Translations under genes and position numbers: made by a program | The notes under the pieces: model-generated | The model's database searches: none | The model's input: only the letters and a program-made list of their open reading frames with translations | Told to the model about the DNA's origin: nothing | Assembly: GCA_030616165.1 (NCBI GenBank) | Contig: JAUWXV010000001.1 | Coordinates: 1-64,000 of the forward strand | DNA length: 64,000 bases | Origin: a bacterium | Lineage (GTDB): Bacteria; SM23-31; JAUVVT01 | Direction of reading: 5' to 3' | Part shown: one piece after another, positions 46,905-55,090 of the stretch | How positions within the stretch are numbered: the first letter of the stretch is position 1 | How the letters are laid out: each line of letters begins with the position of its first letter

Positions 46905-47882
46905 CTATATAAATTTCCAGTCGTTAAAGATAATTTCTTCTATACTGGCAACTTCCCGTCCAGTTTCGCCGTTAACGGCAGGATTGTAGTCGTCAAGCAC
47001 AGCCTGAGTAAAATCCTCAATTAAGGGCTGGTGAAAGTTTGCTTCAGGCGGGTGCTCTTCGGTGCGGTCTCCGGTTTGTGTCCTTACGGTCATATAACCT
47101 GCGTTAAGGACCGGAACATGAATTGAACCCTTATCGCCGAATATATCCATCGTGTCCTGAGGTTCGTATGCCGCATGAGTTATGTTCAAGATAGCGTTTG
47201 GTCCGGAGTTAAAAGAGAAAAATGCAGTAGATGTGTCTTCCACTTCCCTATCAAAAAGAACTCTACTGATAAAGCCCTTTGTATATTTCACCGGACCAAA
47301 TATGTTAAGCAGTACCTCTATACGATGGCATCCGAAATCAAACATCGGACCTCCGCCTGCCTGTTCTTTCCTTAGGAACCAGTATTGGCTGTCGGTGGGT
47401 AGCGGATTGAAATACTCGAATGCATTTATCTGGGAGAAGACAACTTGACCTATTTCACCGGAAGCGATGATTTCTTTTATGCGGTCGATGACAGGATAAA
47501 AATTACGGTAATATGCAATTCCAAGTTTAACGTTGTTGGCACGGCAGGCAGATATCATCCTGTCGCACTCGGCAACTGTCAATGCCATTGGCTTCTCGCA
47601 CAGCACTTGTTTGCCTGATTCTGCGGCGGCGATAGTCTGCGGGCAGTGAAGATTCACCGGCGTTGCTACATATACTGCGTCAATTTCATCATCGGTAACC
47701 AGTTCCTGCCAGGTTTTGTGCCATTTTCGGGCACCGAATTCAGAAGCAAAGGATTCAGCCAGTTCGTAATTTGCCCTGTTTATTGCAAAAAACTCGCAGT
47801 TGGGCAAATCTCTTAAAGCAGGCGCAACACGTTTTCTCGAGATGTCCCCGCAGCCAATAAGTCCCCATTTTAGTTTTTTCAT
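46905..47882 (-). CDS. Gfo/Idh/MocA-family oxidoreductase
   Basis: 325 aa from the ATG at 47882; a TTG two codons earlier has a slightly better spacing from GGGGAG and is possible. N-terminal Rossmann domain GLIGCGDISRKR, then EKPMALTVAECD with the conserved Lys, and YYRNFYPVIDRI; C-terminal substrate domain with GGGPMFDFGCHRIEVLL, where the conserved Asp and His lie. NAD(P)-dependent oxidation of a sugar or cyclitol. GC-richer than surroundings. It ends 11 bases from the start of the interrupted Cdd1-type gene on the same strand. Confidence 0.88.
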   Translation of the reverse strand: MKKLKWGLIGCGDISRKRVAPALRDLPNCEFFAINRANYELAESFASEFGARKWHKTWQELVTDDEIDAVYVATPVNLHCPQTIAAAESGKQVLCEKPMALTVAECDRMISACRANNVKLGIAYYRNFYPVIDRIKEIIASGEIGQVVFSQINAFEYFNPLPTDSQYWFLRKEQAGGGPMFDFGCHRIEVLLNIFGPVKYTKGFISRVLFDREVEDTSTAFFSFNSGPNAILNITHAAYEPQDTMDIFGDKGSIHVPVLNAGYMTVRTQTGDRTEEHPPEANFHQPLIEDFTQAVLDDYNPAVNGETGREVASIEEIIFNDWKFI

Positions 47883-47989
47883 TGTCAAAGAAACTCCCCG
47901 AAAATATTAATAGATTTACTTGTACAAACAGAATAAATTAAATATATTAATGGATAATATTAATGTCAATGTTTTAATTGGAAGAAAAG

Positions 47990-48062
47990 TAGGGGCGAAG
48001 CATTTTTTTGTCTATGCTCTGAATTTTTCGAAAACTCTTTAATTGAATGCTTTGCCCACACT
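47990..48062 (+). repeat. 73-base palindromic element, copy B
   Basis: Same element as 33317-33389 in the opposite orientation: starts GTAGGGGCGAAGCATT, ends AATGCTTTGCCCACAC, with matching interior. Lies in the intergenic gap upstream of the Rrf2 promoter. Confidence 0.8.
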
Positions 48063-48129
48063 ACTTTTTTTTAAACTCAAGCATTTTCTTAATTTATGAT
48101 GCTTTTTTAAATACTCTTTAAAAAAATAC

Positions 48130-48178
48130 TTGACAGGGAATTTTTGTTTTTGTATATTTCCTACTAATTTGATAGGAA
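48130..48178 (+). promoter_or_regulatory. Promoter and Rrf2-type operator of the cysteine cluster
   Basis: TTGACA (48130-48135), 17-base spacer, TATATT (48153-48158). A dyad TTCCTA (48158-48163) ... TAGGAA (48173-48178) with a 9-base centre begins at the last base of the -10 and spans the transcription start. Its size and form fit operators of Rrf2-family repressors such as CymR/IscR, and the first gene downstream encodes such a protein. Confidence 0.8.
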
Positions 48179-48247
48179 TAGTTGGAATAATATTTTGAAT
48201 CAAGTATAAGTTTAAATTAAATATTCGGATAGAAGGGGTGATGGCTA

Positions 48248-48691
48248 ATGATGAAACTTTCTACAAAAGGACGATATGGCGCGAGGTTAATGTTGGACCT
48301 TGCCATACACTATGATGATGGATTTGTTTTGTTAAAGGATATTGCTAAAAGGCAGGATATATCTGAAGGATATATGGAGCATCTTCTTCCTCATCTCAAG
48401 GCGGCAGGACTGATAAATTCATTGCGAGGTGCACGAGGTGGTTATAAACTGGCTAAAGCCCCTTCTGAAATATCTCTTAAAGAAGTAGTTCAATCTCTGG
48501 AAGGACCATTAACTCCAGCAGAATGTGTTGTTGCTCCTTCTGTTTGTAAGAGAGTTAGTTTTTGTGTTACACGGGATATATGGAAAGAAGTAGGAGAAAA
48601 AATCTCTCAGACTTTAGAATCAGTAACTCTGAAAGATATGGTTGAGATGCAAAAGAATAAAGGAAAGGCATCTCTCACATATAACATTTAA
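48248..48691 (+). CDS. Rrf2-family regulator (IscR/CymR-like)
   Basis: 147 aa; tandem ATG codons at 48248 and 48251. N-terminal winged helix [17 protein letters not shown] through [12 protein letters not shown], the family signature. Three Cys at residues 93, 100 and 106 lie where IscR binds its [2Fe-2S] cluster, so it may sense iron-sulfur or sulfide status; CymR lacks these. As first gene of the cysteine cluster with an operator across its own promoter, it probably represses the whole operon when cysteine or Fe-S supply is adequate. Confidence 0.9.
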   Translation: MMKLSTKGRYGARLMLDLAIHYDDGFVLLKDIAKRQDISEGYMEHLLPHLKAAGLINSLRGARGGYKLAKAPSEISLKEVVQSLEGPLTPAECVVAPSVCKRVSFCVTRDIWKEVGEKISQTLESVTLKDMVEMQKNKGKASLTYNI

Positions 48692-48716
48692 CAATTTAAG
48701 AAAGGAGGATAATATA

Positions 48717-49553
48717 ATGAAAAGATTTATTAATGTTTCAGAAAAGCAGATTACAAGAGCGATTGTGAATGAATTTTGTAAGGATTTTCTTGATAATATC
48801 TACACAGAAGTTATCATTGTGGGTGCGGGGCCCAGTGGGCTTATAGCTGGGAGAGAATTGGCAAAGGAAGGATTCAAAGTGCTAATTATAGAGGCTAACA
48901 ACTATCTAGGTGGTGGCTTCTGGCTTGGTGGTTATTTGATGAATGGACTTACGGTAAGAGAACCTGCGAATGAAGTGCTTGATGAATTAGCGATTCCTAA
49001 TGAAAAAGTGGAAAAAGGCTTATATTTTGCAAATGGGCCCCATGCTTGTTCAAAACTCATAGCTGCAACATGTGATGAGGGAGCAAAGATTTTGAATATG
49101 ACTAAATTCGATGATGTTGTGCTCCGGGAAAATAATCGCGTAAGTGGGGTGGTAATTAATTGGACTCCAGTATCAAGTTTACCGAGGCAGATTACATGTG
49201 TGGACCCCGTTGCTCTTGAATCCAGAATTGTTATTGATGCTACGGGACATGATGCGTGTGTAGCTAACTCCTTAGCACAGAGAAATCTACTTAAGATTAA
49301 AGGATTTGGGGGTATGTGGGTAGAAAAATCTGAGGATTTGGTGGTAGAAAAGACCGGTGAGGTTCACCCTGGCTTAATCGCTACGGGAATGGCTGTAGCA
49401 ACTATCTTTGGAATCCCAAGAATGGGACCGACCTTTGGAGGAATGCTGCTTTCAGGAAAGAAAGCTGCCGAGGAAGCAAAGAAACTGCTAACCAAGGAGA
49501 AAGTGGATTTAGAATCTTTAACTATTGAAATAAAAGAAGAAATTGCAGTTTAA
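48717..49553 (+). CDS. Thi4-type thiazole synthase
   Basis: 278 aa from ATG 48717, behind AAAGGAGG; a longer frame overlaps the previous gene and is not needed. FAD/NAD-binding motif [14 protein letters not shown] (about 32-45), [14 protein letters not shown], and the C-terminal [21 protein letters not shown] typical of archaeal Thi4/ribulose-1,5-bisphosphate-derived thiazole synthases. The residue before the VDP motif is Cys161 (ITCVDP), the position of the sulfur-donating Cys of yeast THI4; archaeal sulfide-using enzymes have His there. So this copy may be of the self-sacrificing type. Placed between the regulator and cysK. Confidence 0.85.
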   Translation: MKRFINVSEKQITRAIVNEFCKDFLDNIYTEVIIVGAGPSGLIAGRELAKEGFKVLIIEANNYLGGGFWLGGYLMNGLTVREPANEVLDELAIPNEKVEKGLYFANGPHACSKLIAATCDEGAKILNMTKFDDVVLRENNRVSGVVINWTPVSSLPRQITCVDPVALESRIVIDATGHDACVANSLAQRNLLKIKGFGGMWVEKSEDLVVEKTGEVHPGLIATGMAVATIFGIPRMGPTFGGMLLSGKKAAEEAKKLLTKEKVDLESLTIEIKEEIAV

Positions 49554-49613
49554 AAGAGTTTTACTTTTTAATTTTTTAGCTATTTTAAATTTAACCAATA
49601 TAGGAGTAAAAAA

Positions 49614-50546
49614 ATGGCAAAGATAGCGGATGATATAACAAAATTAATAGGGAATACCCCATTAGTCAGGCTAAACAGAATAGGAACTGGGTTAGAAGCG
49701 ACTCTAATAGCTAAACTTGAAAGTTTTAATCCTTTATCGAGTGTGAAGGATAGGATTGGAGTTTCTATGATTGAAGAAGCAGAAAAGGAAGGATTTATTA
49801 AAAAGGATACAGTAATCATAGAACCTACCAGCGGCAACACCGGGATATCACTGGCTTTTGTCTGTGCAGCAAAGGATTATCGTTTAATATTAACGATGCC
49901 GGATACTTTTTCAATTGAACGCAGACAACTATTATCAGTATTTGGAGCAGAGGTTGTCTTAACCCCTGGTCAGGAAGGGATGCCGGGAGCGGTGAGAAAG
50001 GCAGAAGAACTTTTAGAGAATACTCCTAATTCTTTTATGCCGCAGCAATTTAAAAATCCTGCAAATCCAAAGATACATAGGGAAACCACTGCGGAAGAAA
50101 TATGGCAGGATACGGATGGCAAGGTAGATATTTTGGTGAGTGGTGTAGGTACGGGTGGCACAATCACAGGAGTTGCTGAAGTAATAAAAGAAAGGAAACC
50201 TGAGTTTAAGGCAATTGCTGTTGAACCTATAGATTCGCCTGTTCTTTCGGGAGGGCAACCTGGTTCACATAAGATTCAGGGAATTGGAGCAGGATTTATA
50301 CCCGATGTTTTGAGAATGGAACTGGTTGATGAAGTAATAAAAGTTACTAATGATGACGCCGGAGAGTTTGCAAGGAGATTGGCAAAAGAGGAGGGAATAC
50401 TCGCAGGTATATCCTCTGGTGCTGCTGTACGTGCGGCAGTTGAGGTGGCAAAAAGAAAAGAAAACAAAGATAAACTTATTGTAGTCGTTTTACCGGATAC
50501 TGGTGAGCGATATCTAACTACCTGGCTCTTCCAGGAGCTTTATTAG
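49614..50546 (+). CDS. cysK: Cysteine synthase A (O-acetylserine sulfhydrylase)
   Basis: 310 aa fold-type II PLP enzyme. PLP lysine K45 in [11 protein letters not shown], Asn loop [11 protein letters not shown] phosphate loop [10 protein letters not shown], and C-terminal [11 protein letters not shown]. Makes cysteine from O-acetylserine and sulfide. AGGAG precedes the start. A second, diverged homologue fused to a TusA-like domain is in the same cluster at 52616, so two cysteine-synthase activities are probable. Confidence 0.93.
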   Translation: MAKIADDITKLIGNTPLVRLNRIGTGLEATLIAKLESFNPLSSVKDRIGVSMIEEAEKEGFIKKDTVIIEPTSGNTGISLAFVCAAKDYRLILTMPDTFSIERRQLLSVFGAEVVLTPGQEGMPGAVRKAEELLENTPNSFMPQQFKNPANPKIHRETTAEEIWQDTDGKVDILVSGVGTGGTITGVAEVIKERKPEFKAIAVEPIDSPVLSGGQPGSHKIQGIGAGFIPDVLRMELVDEVIKVTNDDAGEFARRLAKEEGILAGISSGAAVRAAVEVAKRKENKDKLIVVVLPDTGERYLTTWLFQELY

Positions 50547-50583
50547 GGAGCAACGGCTATATAAAAGGACAAAATGAATTTTA

Positions 50584-50805
50584 ATGGAGGATGACATAAC
50601 AGGAGAACCAGAAATAAATGTTGATGAACTAAGAAAAAGTGGCGTAGTAAAACTAAAAGATAAAGATATGTTTTTCCTATGGATTAAAACAACGTGTTCT
50701 AATCTAAACTCAAAGTGGTTGAGGAAACTCGCTGATAATGTAAAAGAAGAACTTGGCGAAGTTTATTTATCATTAGACCGCTGTGATGTGAATAGGAAAA
50801 GATAG
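50584..50805 (+). CDS. Orphan sulfite-reductase ferredoxin-like half-domain
   Basis: 73 aa. INVDELRKSGVVKLKDKD, then FFLWIKTTCSNLNSKWLRKLADN, resembles in order and spacing the first 70 residues of the sulfite reductase at 50870 (FEALKSGGFIKQ, TVRLRCPGGKLTSRQLRKAAE). That region is the N-terminal NIR/SIR ferredoxin-like half-domain, without haem or iron ligands. So it is an independent copy of the half-domain: possibly a remnant of a duplicated reductase, or a small subunit. Parts written separately because of length limits. Weak ribosome-binding site. Confidence 0.65.
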   Translation: MEDDITGEPEINVDELRKSGVVKLKDKDMFFLWIKTTCSNLNSKWLRKLADNVKEELGEVYLSLDRCDVNRKR

Positions 50806-50869
50806 TAAGTATGCTGAACAAACATTCATAATGAAATCAATAAAGTTAATTGAATAATCAGGAGGAGAA

Positions 50870-51826
50870 TTGGACGTAGAACAGAAACGAGAAGCTCGCC
50901 GTTTGAAGTTGGATTTTGAGGCACTCAAAAGCGGGGGATTTATCAAACAAACCCAGGAGAACCTCTTTACGGTGAGGTTGCGATGCCCAGGTGGGAAATT
51001 GACATCACGACAATTGCGGAAGGCTGCCGAGCTTGCTGAGAAGTATGGGAAAGGAGAGATTCATAATTCGGTTCGACAGTCAATAGAAATCCCTTATGTT
51101 CACTATCAGTACTTCGATGATATTACGGACGAACTGAAGGAAATTGGTTGGTTGGTCGCATCTTGTGGCCCTCGCATAAGGGTGCCAACTGCATGTGCTG
51201 GATGCACATGGAACCCTAATGGTCTTATGGATTCACAGTTAATGTGTCAGATGGTAGATAAACGATATTTTGGAAGAACCACAGGTCACCATAAATTTAA
51301 AATTTCCTTTTCTGGGTGTCCAATAGATTGTGCCCGAACCAGGGGGATGGACTTGGGCTTTCAAGGAATTGCTGAGCCAGAATTAGTAGAGGAATTATGT
51401 AACGGATGTGGACTCTGTATTTCAAGCTGTAGTGAAAATGCACTTACCTTAGTGAATGACCTCCCTGTAAGGGATTGCAGTAAGTGTATCTATTGTGGTG
51501 ATTGTATCAAAGTCTGTCCGATAGATGCTATAGTGGTGGGGAGGAAGGGATGGCTCGTTCGTGTGGGTGGTAAGCATGGTAAACACCCTATCTATGCCTA
51601 TGAGGTAGCTAAGTTCGTTTCTGATGAGAAATGTTTCCTACTTATTGAGAAAACCATGGAATGGTACCAGGTCAATGGTGAAGGTAGAGAAAGAATCGGA
51701 ACAGCAATTGTTCGGTTAGGTCTCTCCAAATACCTTGATGAAGTTGTAAAACCATTGAGTCTGGAGATTATCGATAAGTCTGAAGAGAGAAGAAAGTTCT
51801 GGACTGAAGGGAACCTGTATGTCTGA
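50870..51826 (+). CDS. Siroheme-type sulfite reductase with ferredoxin domain
   Basis: 318 aa; TTG start behind GGAGGAG. N-terminal half-domain (1-75), siroheme/4Fe-4S domain with C109 and C112 in ACAGCTWNPNG and C150/C154 in SGCPIDC, then two 4Fe-4S motifs (C177, C180, C183, C187 and C206, C209, C212, C216). The usual first siroheme-cluster motif is Cx5C; here the second Cys position is Asn and an extra Cys lies at +3. The architecture resembles AsrC and archaeal short sulfite reductases. Reduces sulfite to sulfide for the two cysteine synthases beside it. Confidence 0.85.
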   Translation: MDVEQKREARRLKLDFEALKSGGFIKQTQENLFTVRLRCPGGKLTSRQLRKAAELAEKYGKGEIHNSVRQSIEIPYVHYQYFDDITDELKEIGWLVASCGPRIRVPTACAGCTWNPNGLMDSQLMCQMVDKRYFGRTTGHHKFKISFSGCPIDCARTRGMDLGFQGIAEPELVEELCNGCGLCISSCSENALTLVNDLPVRDCSKCIYCGDCIKVCPIDAIVVGRKGWLVRVGGKHGKHPIYAYEVAKFVSDEKCFLLIEKTMEWYQVNGEGRERIGTAIVRLGLSKYLDEVVKPLSLEIIDKSEERRKFWTEGNLYV

Positions 51827-51893
51827 TGAAGTTGCATATTGAGCGAAATATAGCTAATGATTATTATTAGAAAATATAAAAGGATTGTTAAAA

Positions 51894-52619
51894 ATGGAAA
51901 ATAAAATTGAGCATGCCAAAAGATTGATTGAAGAGGCAATAAAAAACTATCCAAGGGTGGGGGTAGCATGCTCTTTTGGGAAAGACAGTATAGTAACGGT
52001 TCATCTGGCAAGAGAGGTAGACCCAAATATAGAGGTTTTCTCAATAATGACCCAGTACAAACCAAAAGAAACTTTTGAGTACCTCAGGTTAATGAATAAA
52101 AAGATGAATCTTAGAATCACTGTTTATATGGTAGCTGATAGCGTTCCGGAGGCTCTTAAGGATGGTTCTCTAAAAGTAAGACTGTTACCAACTGATGAAT
52201 TTCACCAAAGAACATCTGAAATAAAGACTCAAACCGGCAAAAAAATTTATGAAATAAATCCGGATGAATGCTGCCGACTACTTAAAGTAGAGCCGGCCAA
52301 AGTAGCTGTGAGCAATCTTGACGCTTGGATATGTGGCTTAAGAAACACTGAAGGCAGAATAAGAGAAAATTATCAGGAAGTAGAAAATAAGGGTGGGCTT
52401 ATCAAGATAAACCCAATTCTAACATTTACCGAAGCCGAGATATGGAGATATATAGCCACCAGAGGTATTGAACCACATACCTGGTATAGGAAAGGTTATC
52501 GGTCTCTCGGCTGTGCGCCTTGCTCGCGAGCAGGAGGAGAACTTGAGCGAGACGGTAGATGGAAAGATACAAGCAAATGTGGAGGGGAGTGCGGCATACA
52601 CACTCAAATATTAAAATGA
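51894..52619 (+). CDS. cysH: APS/PAPS reductase
   Basis: 241 aa from ATG 51894; AAAGGA upstream. PP-loop SFGKDS (27-32); C126-C127 and C207/C210 (CAPC) form the CC...CxxC pattern that binds a 4Fe-4S cluster in APS-type reductases; the C-terminal catalytic Cys is C233 in ECGIH. Reduces adenylylsulfate to sulfite, feeding the reductase upstream. No ATP sulfurylase or APS kinase is in the cluster. Its TGA overlaps the next start by four bases. Confidence 0.92.
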   Translation: MENKIEHAKRLIEEAIKNYPRVGVACSFGKDSIVTVHLAREVDPNIEVFSIMTQYKPKETFEYLRLMNKKMNLRITVYMVADSVPEALKDGSLKVRLLPTDEFHQRTSEIKTQTGKKIYEINPDECCRLLKVEPAKVAVSNLDAWICGLRNTEGRIRENYQEVENKGGLIKINPILTFTEAEIWRYIATRGIEPHTWYRKGYRSLGCAPCSRAGGELERDGRWKDTSKCGGECGIHTQILK

Positions 52620-53836
52620 TAAATCAAGAAAAATATTCAGAAAACAGAAGACAGGGTAAAGAATTAGACCATCAATTAAGGGTCTATTCTGATATAACAC
52701 AACTAATAGCCAGTCCACAGAATCCGACACCATTAGTTAGATTAAATAGAATCAACCCTGATAAGGATTTTCAAATTTATATTAAACTGGAAAGATATAA
52801 TCCATTTGGTTCAGTTAAAGATAGGATTGTTTATGAAATGCTAAAGGCATTGGAAGTAAGGGATAGAACAGTGGTTGAGCCATCATCGGGAAATACGGGG
52901 ATTGCGTTAGCTTGTGTTGCCAATGCATTGGGAATACCGGTTGAGATTGCTGTTCCAGAGAGAATTCCTGATGAAAAAAAGGTAATGCTAAAATTTTTAG
53001 GGGCTAAGGTAACAGAAGCTGATGACGCACTGTGCCCTTTATTTCCTACTGAAGGAGCCAGGGGTTTAGTAAACGCCTTGATAAAAAGCCCGGCTACTAA
53101 AAATAGCTATGTTAGCCCCAATCAATACGAGAATGAATTGAATGTTCAAGCCCATTACCAAACCACGGGACCAGAAATATGGAAGCAAACACAAGGTAAA
53201 ATCGATTATTTCTTTGCTGGATTTGGCACCTGTGGCACAATAACTGGTGTCGGTAGATATCTCAAAGAGCAAAATCCAAAAATAAAGATTATTGGCGTAG
53301 AACCTTCTTCCCCCAACCATAAATTGCCCGGGATGAAGAGAATAACCGGGTTAGATGAGGAGTTTATACCGAAAATTCTAGACCGCTCATTAATCGATGA
53401 TATCGTATCAGTAACCGATGAAGAAGGTTATAGAACTGCTATAAAATTAGCCAGAAAAGATGGAATTCCTGTTGGTCCTACCACGGGGGCTATACTTTGT
53501 ATTGCCTTAAATTATGCCAAACTAAATAGAGGTTTAGCTGTTGTTATATCACCTGATGACGCATTCAAATACGCAAGTTACTACAAGGTTATCTTGGAAA
53601 CAGGATTCAGAGAAATTAAGGAAAAAGAGTATGATTTGTGTGGTTTAGTTTGCCCTCTATCAAAGATAAAAGCGATAGAATTATTAGATAATCTTGGTGA
53701 AGGAGAAACTGCAAGAGTAATACTAGGAGATAGCGAATCTCTCAAAAGCGTGGTGCAAGAATTAAAAACCAGAGGAATAAAACCAGGTTTTGAACAAGAG
53801 AGCGAAAGTAGATTTATATTGACTATTACTATATGA
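52616..53836 (+). CDS. Cysteine synthase-TusA fusion protein
   Basis: 406 aa, ATG overlapping the cysH stop (ATGA). Residues about 20-330 are a CysK/CBS-type PLP enzyme: K68 in FGSVKDR, PSSGNTGIA, GFGTCGTITG, GPTTGAILC. After a linker, residues about 340-406 form a TusA/SirA-like domain: DLCGLVCPLSKIKAIELL, GDSESLKSVVQELKTRG, ending with a strand RFILTITI. The sulfur-carrier Cys of TusA (CPxP) would be C346 in CPLS, with C342 as a second thiol. So the domain could carry persulfide to or from the PLP site. Cluster context makes sulfur delivery the likely job. Confidence 0.88.
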   Translation: MINQEKYSENRRQGKELDHQLRVYSDITQLIASPQNPTPLVRLNRINPDKDFQIYIKLERYNPFGSVKDRIVYEMLKALEVRDRTVVEPSSGNTGIALACVANALGIPVEIAVPERIPDEKKVMLKFLGAKVTEADDALCPLFPTEGARGLVNALIKSPATKNSYVSPNQYENELNVQAHYQTTGPEIWKQTQGKIDYFFAGFGTCGTITGVGRYLKEQNPKIKIIGVEPSSPNHKLPGMKRITGLDEEFIPKILDRSLIDDIVSVTDEEGYRTAIKLARKDGIPVGPTTGAILCIALNYAKLNRGLAVVISPDDAFKYASYYKVILETGFREIKEKEYDLCGLVCPLSKIKAIELLDNLGEGETARVILGDSESLKSVVQELKTRGIKPGFEQESESRFILTITI

Positions 53837-53892
53837 TAAGATTATATTAACAGAGCAAACAGAACTAAAAATAAATTTAAAAGTGGATTTGA

Positions 53893-54120
53893 ATGGAAAG
53901 CCACAAAAGAAGCATCATAAAAGCTATTACTTGGCGGGTTATTGCTTCTCTAATTATATTCGTAATTGCTTATTTATTTACAAAAGAAGTAGTATTATCA
54001 GTGGGTATAGGCATTTCCGATACAATTGTAAAAATTGTTACTTATTACTTTCATGAAAGGATGTGGAATAAAATAGATTTTGGAAGAGAGAAAAGAGATG
54101 AAGAAGATTATTCGATATAA
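53893..54120 (+). CDS. DUF2061 membrane protein
   Basis: 75 aa with two hydrophobic helices and the family pattern RSIIKAITWRVIASLIIF, then YYFHERMWNKI. DUF2061 proteins often accompany sulfate-assimilation genes and may be associated with sulfate or sulfite handling at the membrane, but the function is not established. Confidence 0.88.
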   Translation: MESHKRSIIKAITWRVIASLIIFVIAYLFTKEVVLSVGIGISDTIVKIVTYYFHERMWNKIDFGREKRDEEDYSI

Positions 54121-54174
54121 GGATTAAATCGAAATTGGTAGAGACTATTCGAATAATAAATACAGGAGAATAAA

Positions 54175-54843
54175 ATGAGAAGTCTTATGTTTAAGACATT
54201 GAAGGAAGATATTCAAACAGTTTTCAGTAAAGACCCGGCTGCCAAAAGCGTGATAGAGGTTATCTTTTGCTATCCTGGACTCCATGCCATTTGGATGAAT
54301 AAAATTGCACATTTCTTCTGGATGCATAAGTTTCTCTTTATTGGAAGGTATATTTCCCATGTTAATCGCTGGCTGACGGGGATTGAGATTCACCCGGGAG
54401 CAAAGATTGGGAGAAGATTTTTTATTGACCATGGAATGGGAGTAGTAATAGGAGAAACTGCCGAGATTGGTGATGATGTTTTGCTTTATCAGGGCGTGGT
54501 TTTAGGTGGCAGAAGTTTCGAAAAGAAGAAACGGCATCCTACTCTCGGAGATAATGTTGTTGTTGGAGCAGGGGCTGTTATTTTAGGTCCAGTAAATATC
54601 GGGGAAGGTGCAAAAATAGGGGCAGGGAGTGTGATACTTCAGGATGTTCCTTCGGGTGCAACAGCAGTTGGTGTTCCAGGGAAGATTAAAATGGGATTAT
54701 CAGCTAAATTGATGGAGGATTTGGAACATGGGAAAATACCAGACCCTATTTTCAGTACTATTCAGTTTATGATAGAGGAACAGGAAAAACTTGCAAAAAG
54801 GGTAAAAGTGTTAGAGTCTCAAGGCAGCAACTTTTCGAATTAG
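54175..54843 (+). CDS. cysE: Serine O-acetyltransferase
   Basis: 222 aa. N-terminal helical part ([15 protein letters not shown]) and a left-handed beta-helix with [25 protein letters not shown], where the catalytic Asp-His pair lies, and hexapeptide repeats to about residue 180. Makes O-acetylserine, the substrate of both cysteine synthases in the cluster. AGGAG precedes the start. Confidence 0.93.
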   Translation: MRSLMFKTLKEDIQTVFSKDPAAKSVIEVIFCYPGLHAIWMNKIAHFFWMHKFLFIGRYISHVNRWLTGIEIHPGAKIGRRFFIDHGMGVVIGETAEIGDDVLLYQGVVLGGRSFEKKKRHPTLGDNVVVGAGAVILGPVNIGEGAKIGAGSVILQDVPSGATAVGVPGKIKMGLSAKLMEDLEHGKIPDPIFSTIQFMIEEQEKLAKRVKVLESQGSNFSN

Positions 54844-54918
54844 AAAAGAATTTGCAAAGAAAAAAAAAGGATAAAGAGAAGAAAAACTCTTAATAAAATA
54901 AAGTATCTGTATTATTGA

Positions 54919-55024
54919 GATTGCCACGCTTCATCCCCCCGCTGAAAGCAGGGGGACTTCGCTCAACACGATAAATTAACTGCAAAGAGAGGAGCGACGC
55001 CTGCGCAGGCGTGGCAATCTCATA
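54919..55024. repeat. Dispersed repeats between cysE and the PLP gene
   Basis: Starts GATTGCCACGCTTCATCCC (inverted relative to 41432-41485), has a CCCCGCTGAAAGCAGGGG hairpin, and ends GGAGCGACGCCTGCGCAGG...GTGGCAATCTCATACA, which closely matches 16621-16672. Appears to be two elements joined head to tail. Fills most of the 247-base gap. Confidence 0.8.
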
Positions 55025-55090
55025 CAAATTTGCAAATGTTTTGTAATTTAAAAAAATAACAAGGATTTTATCTTTTTAACAGACTAAATA

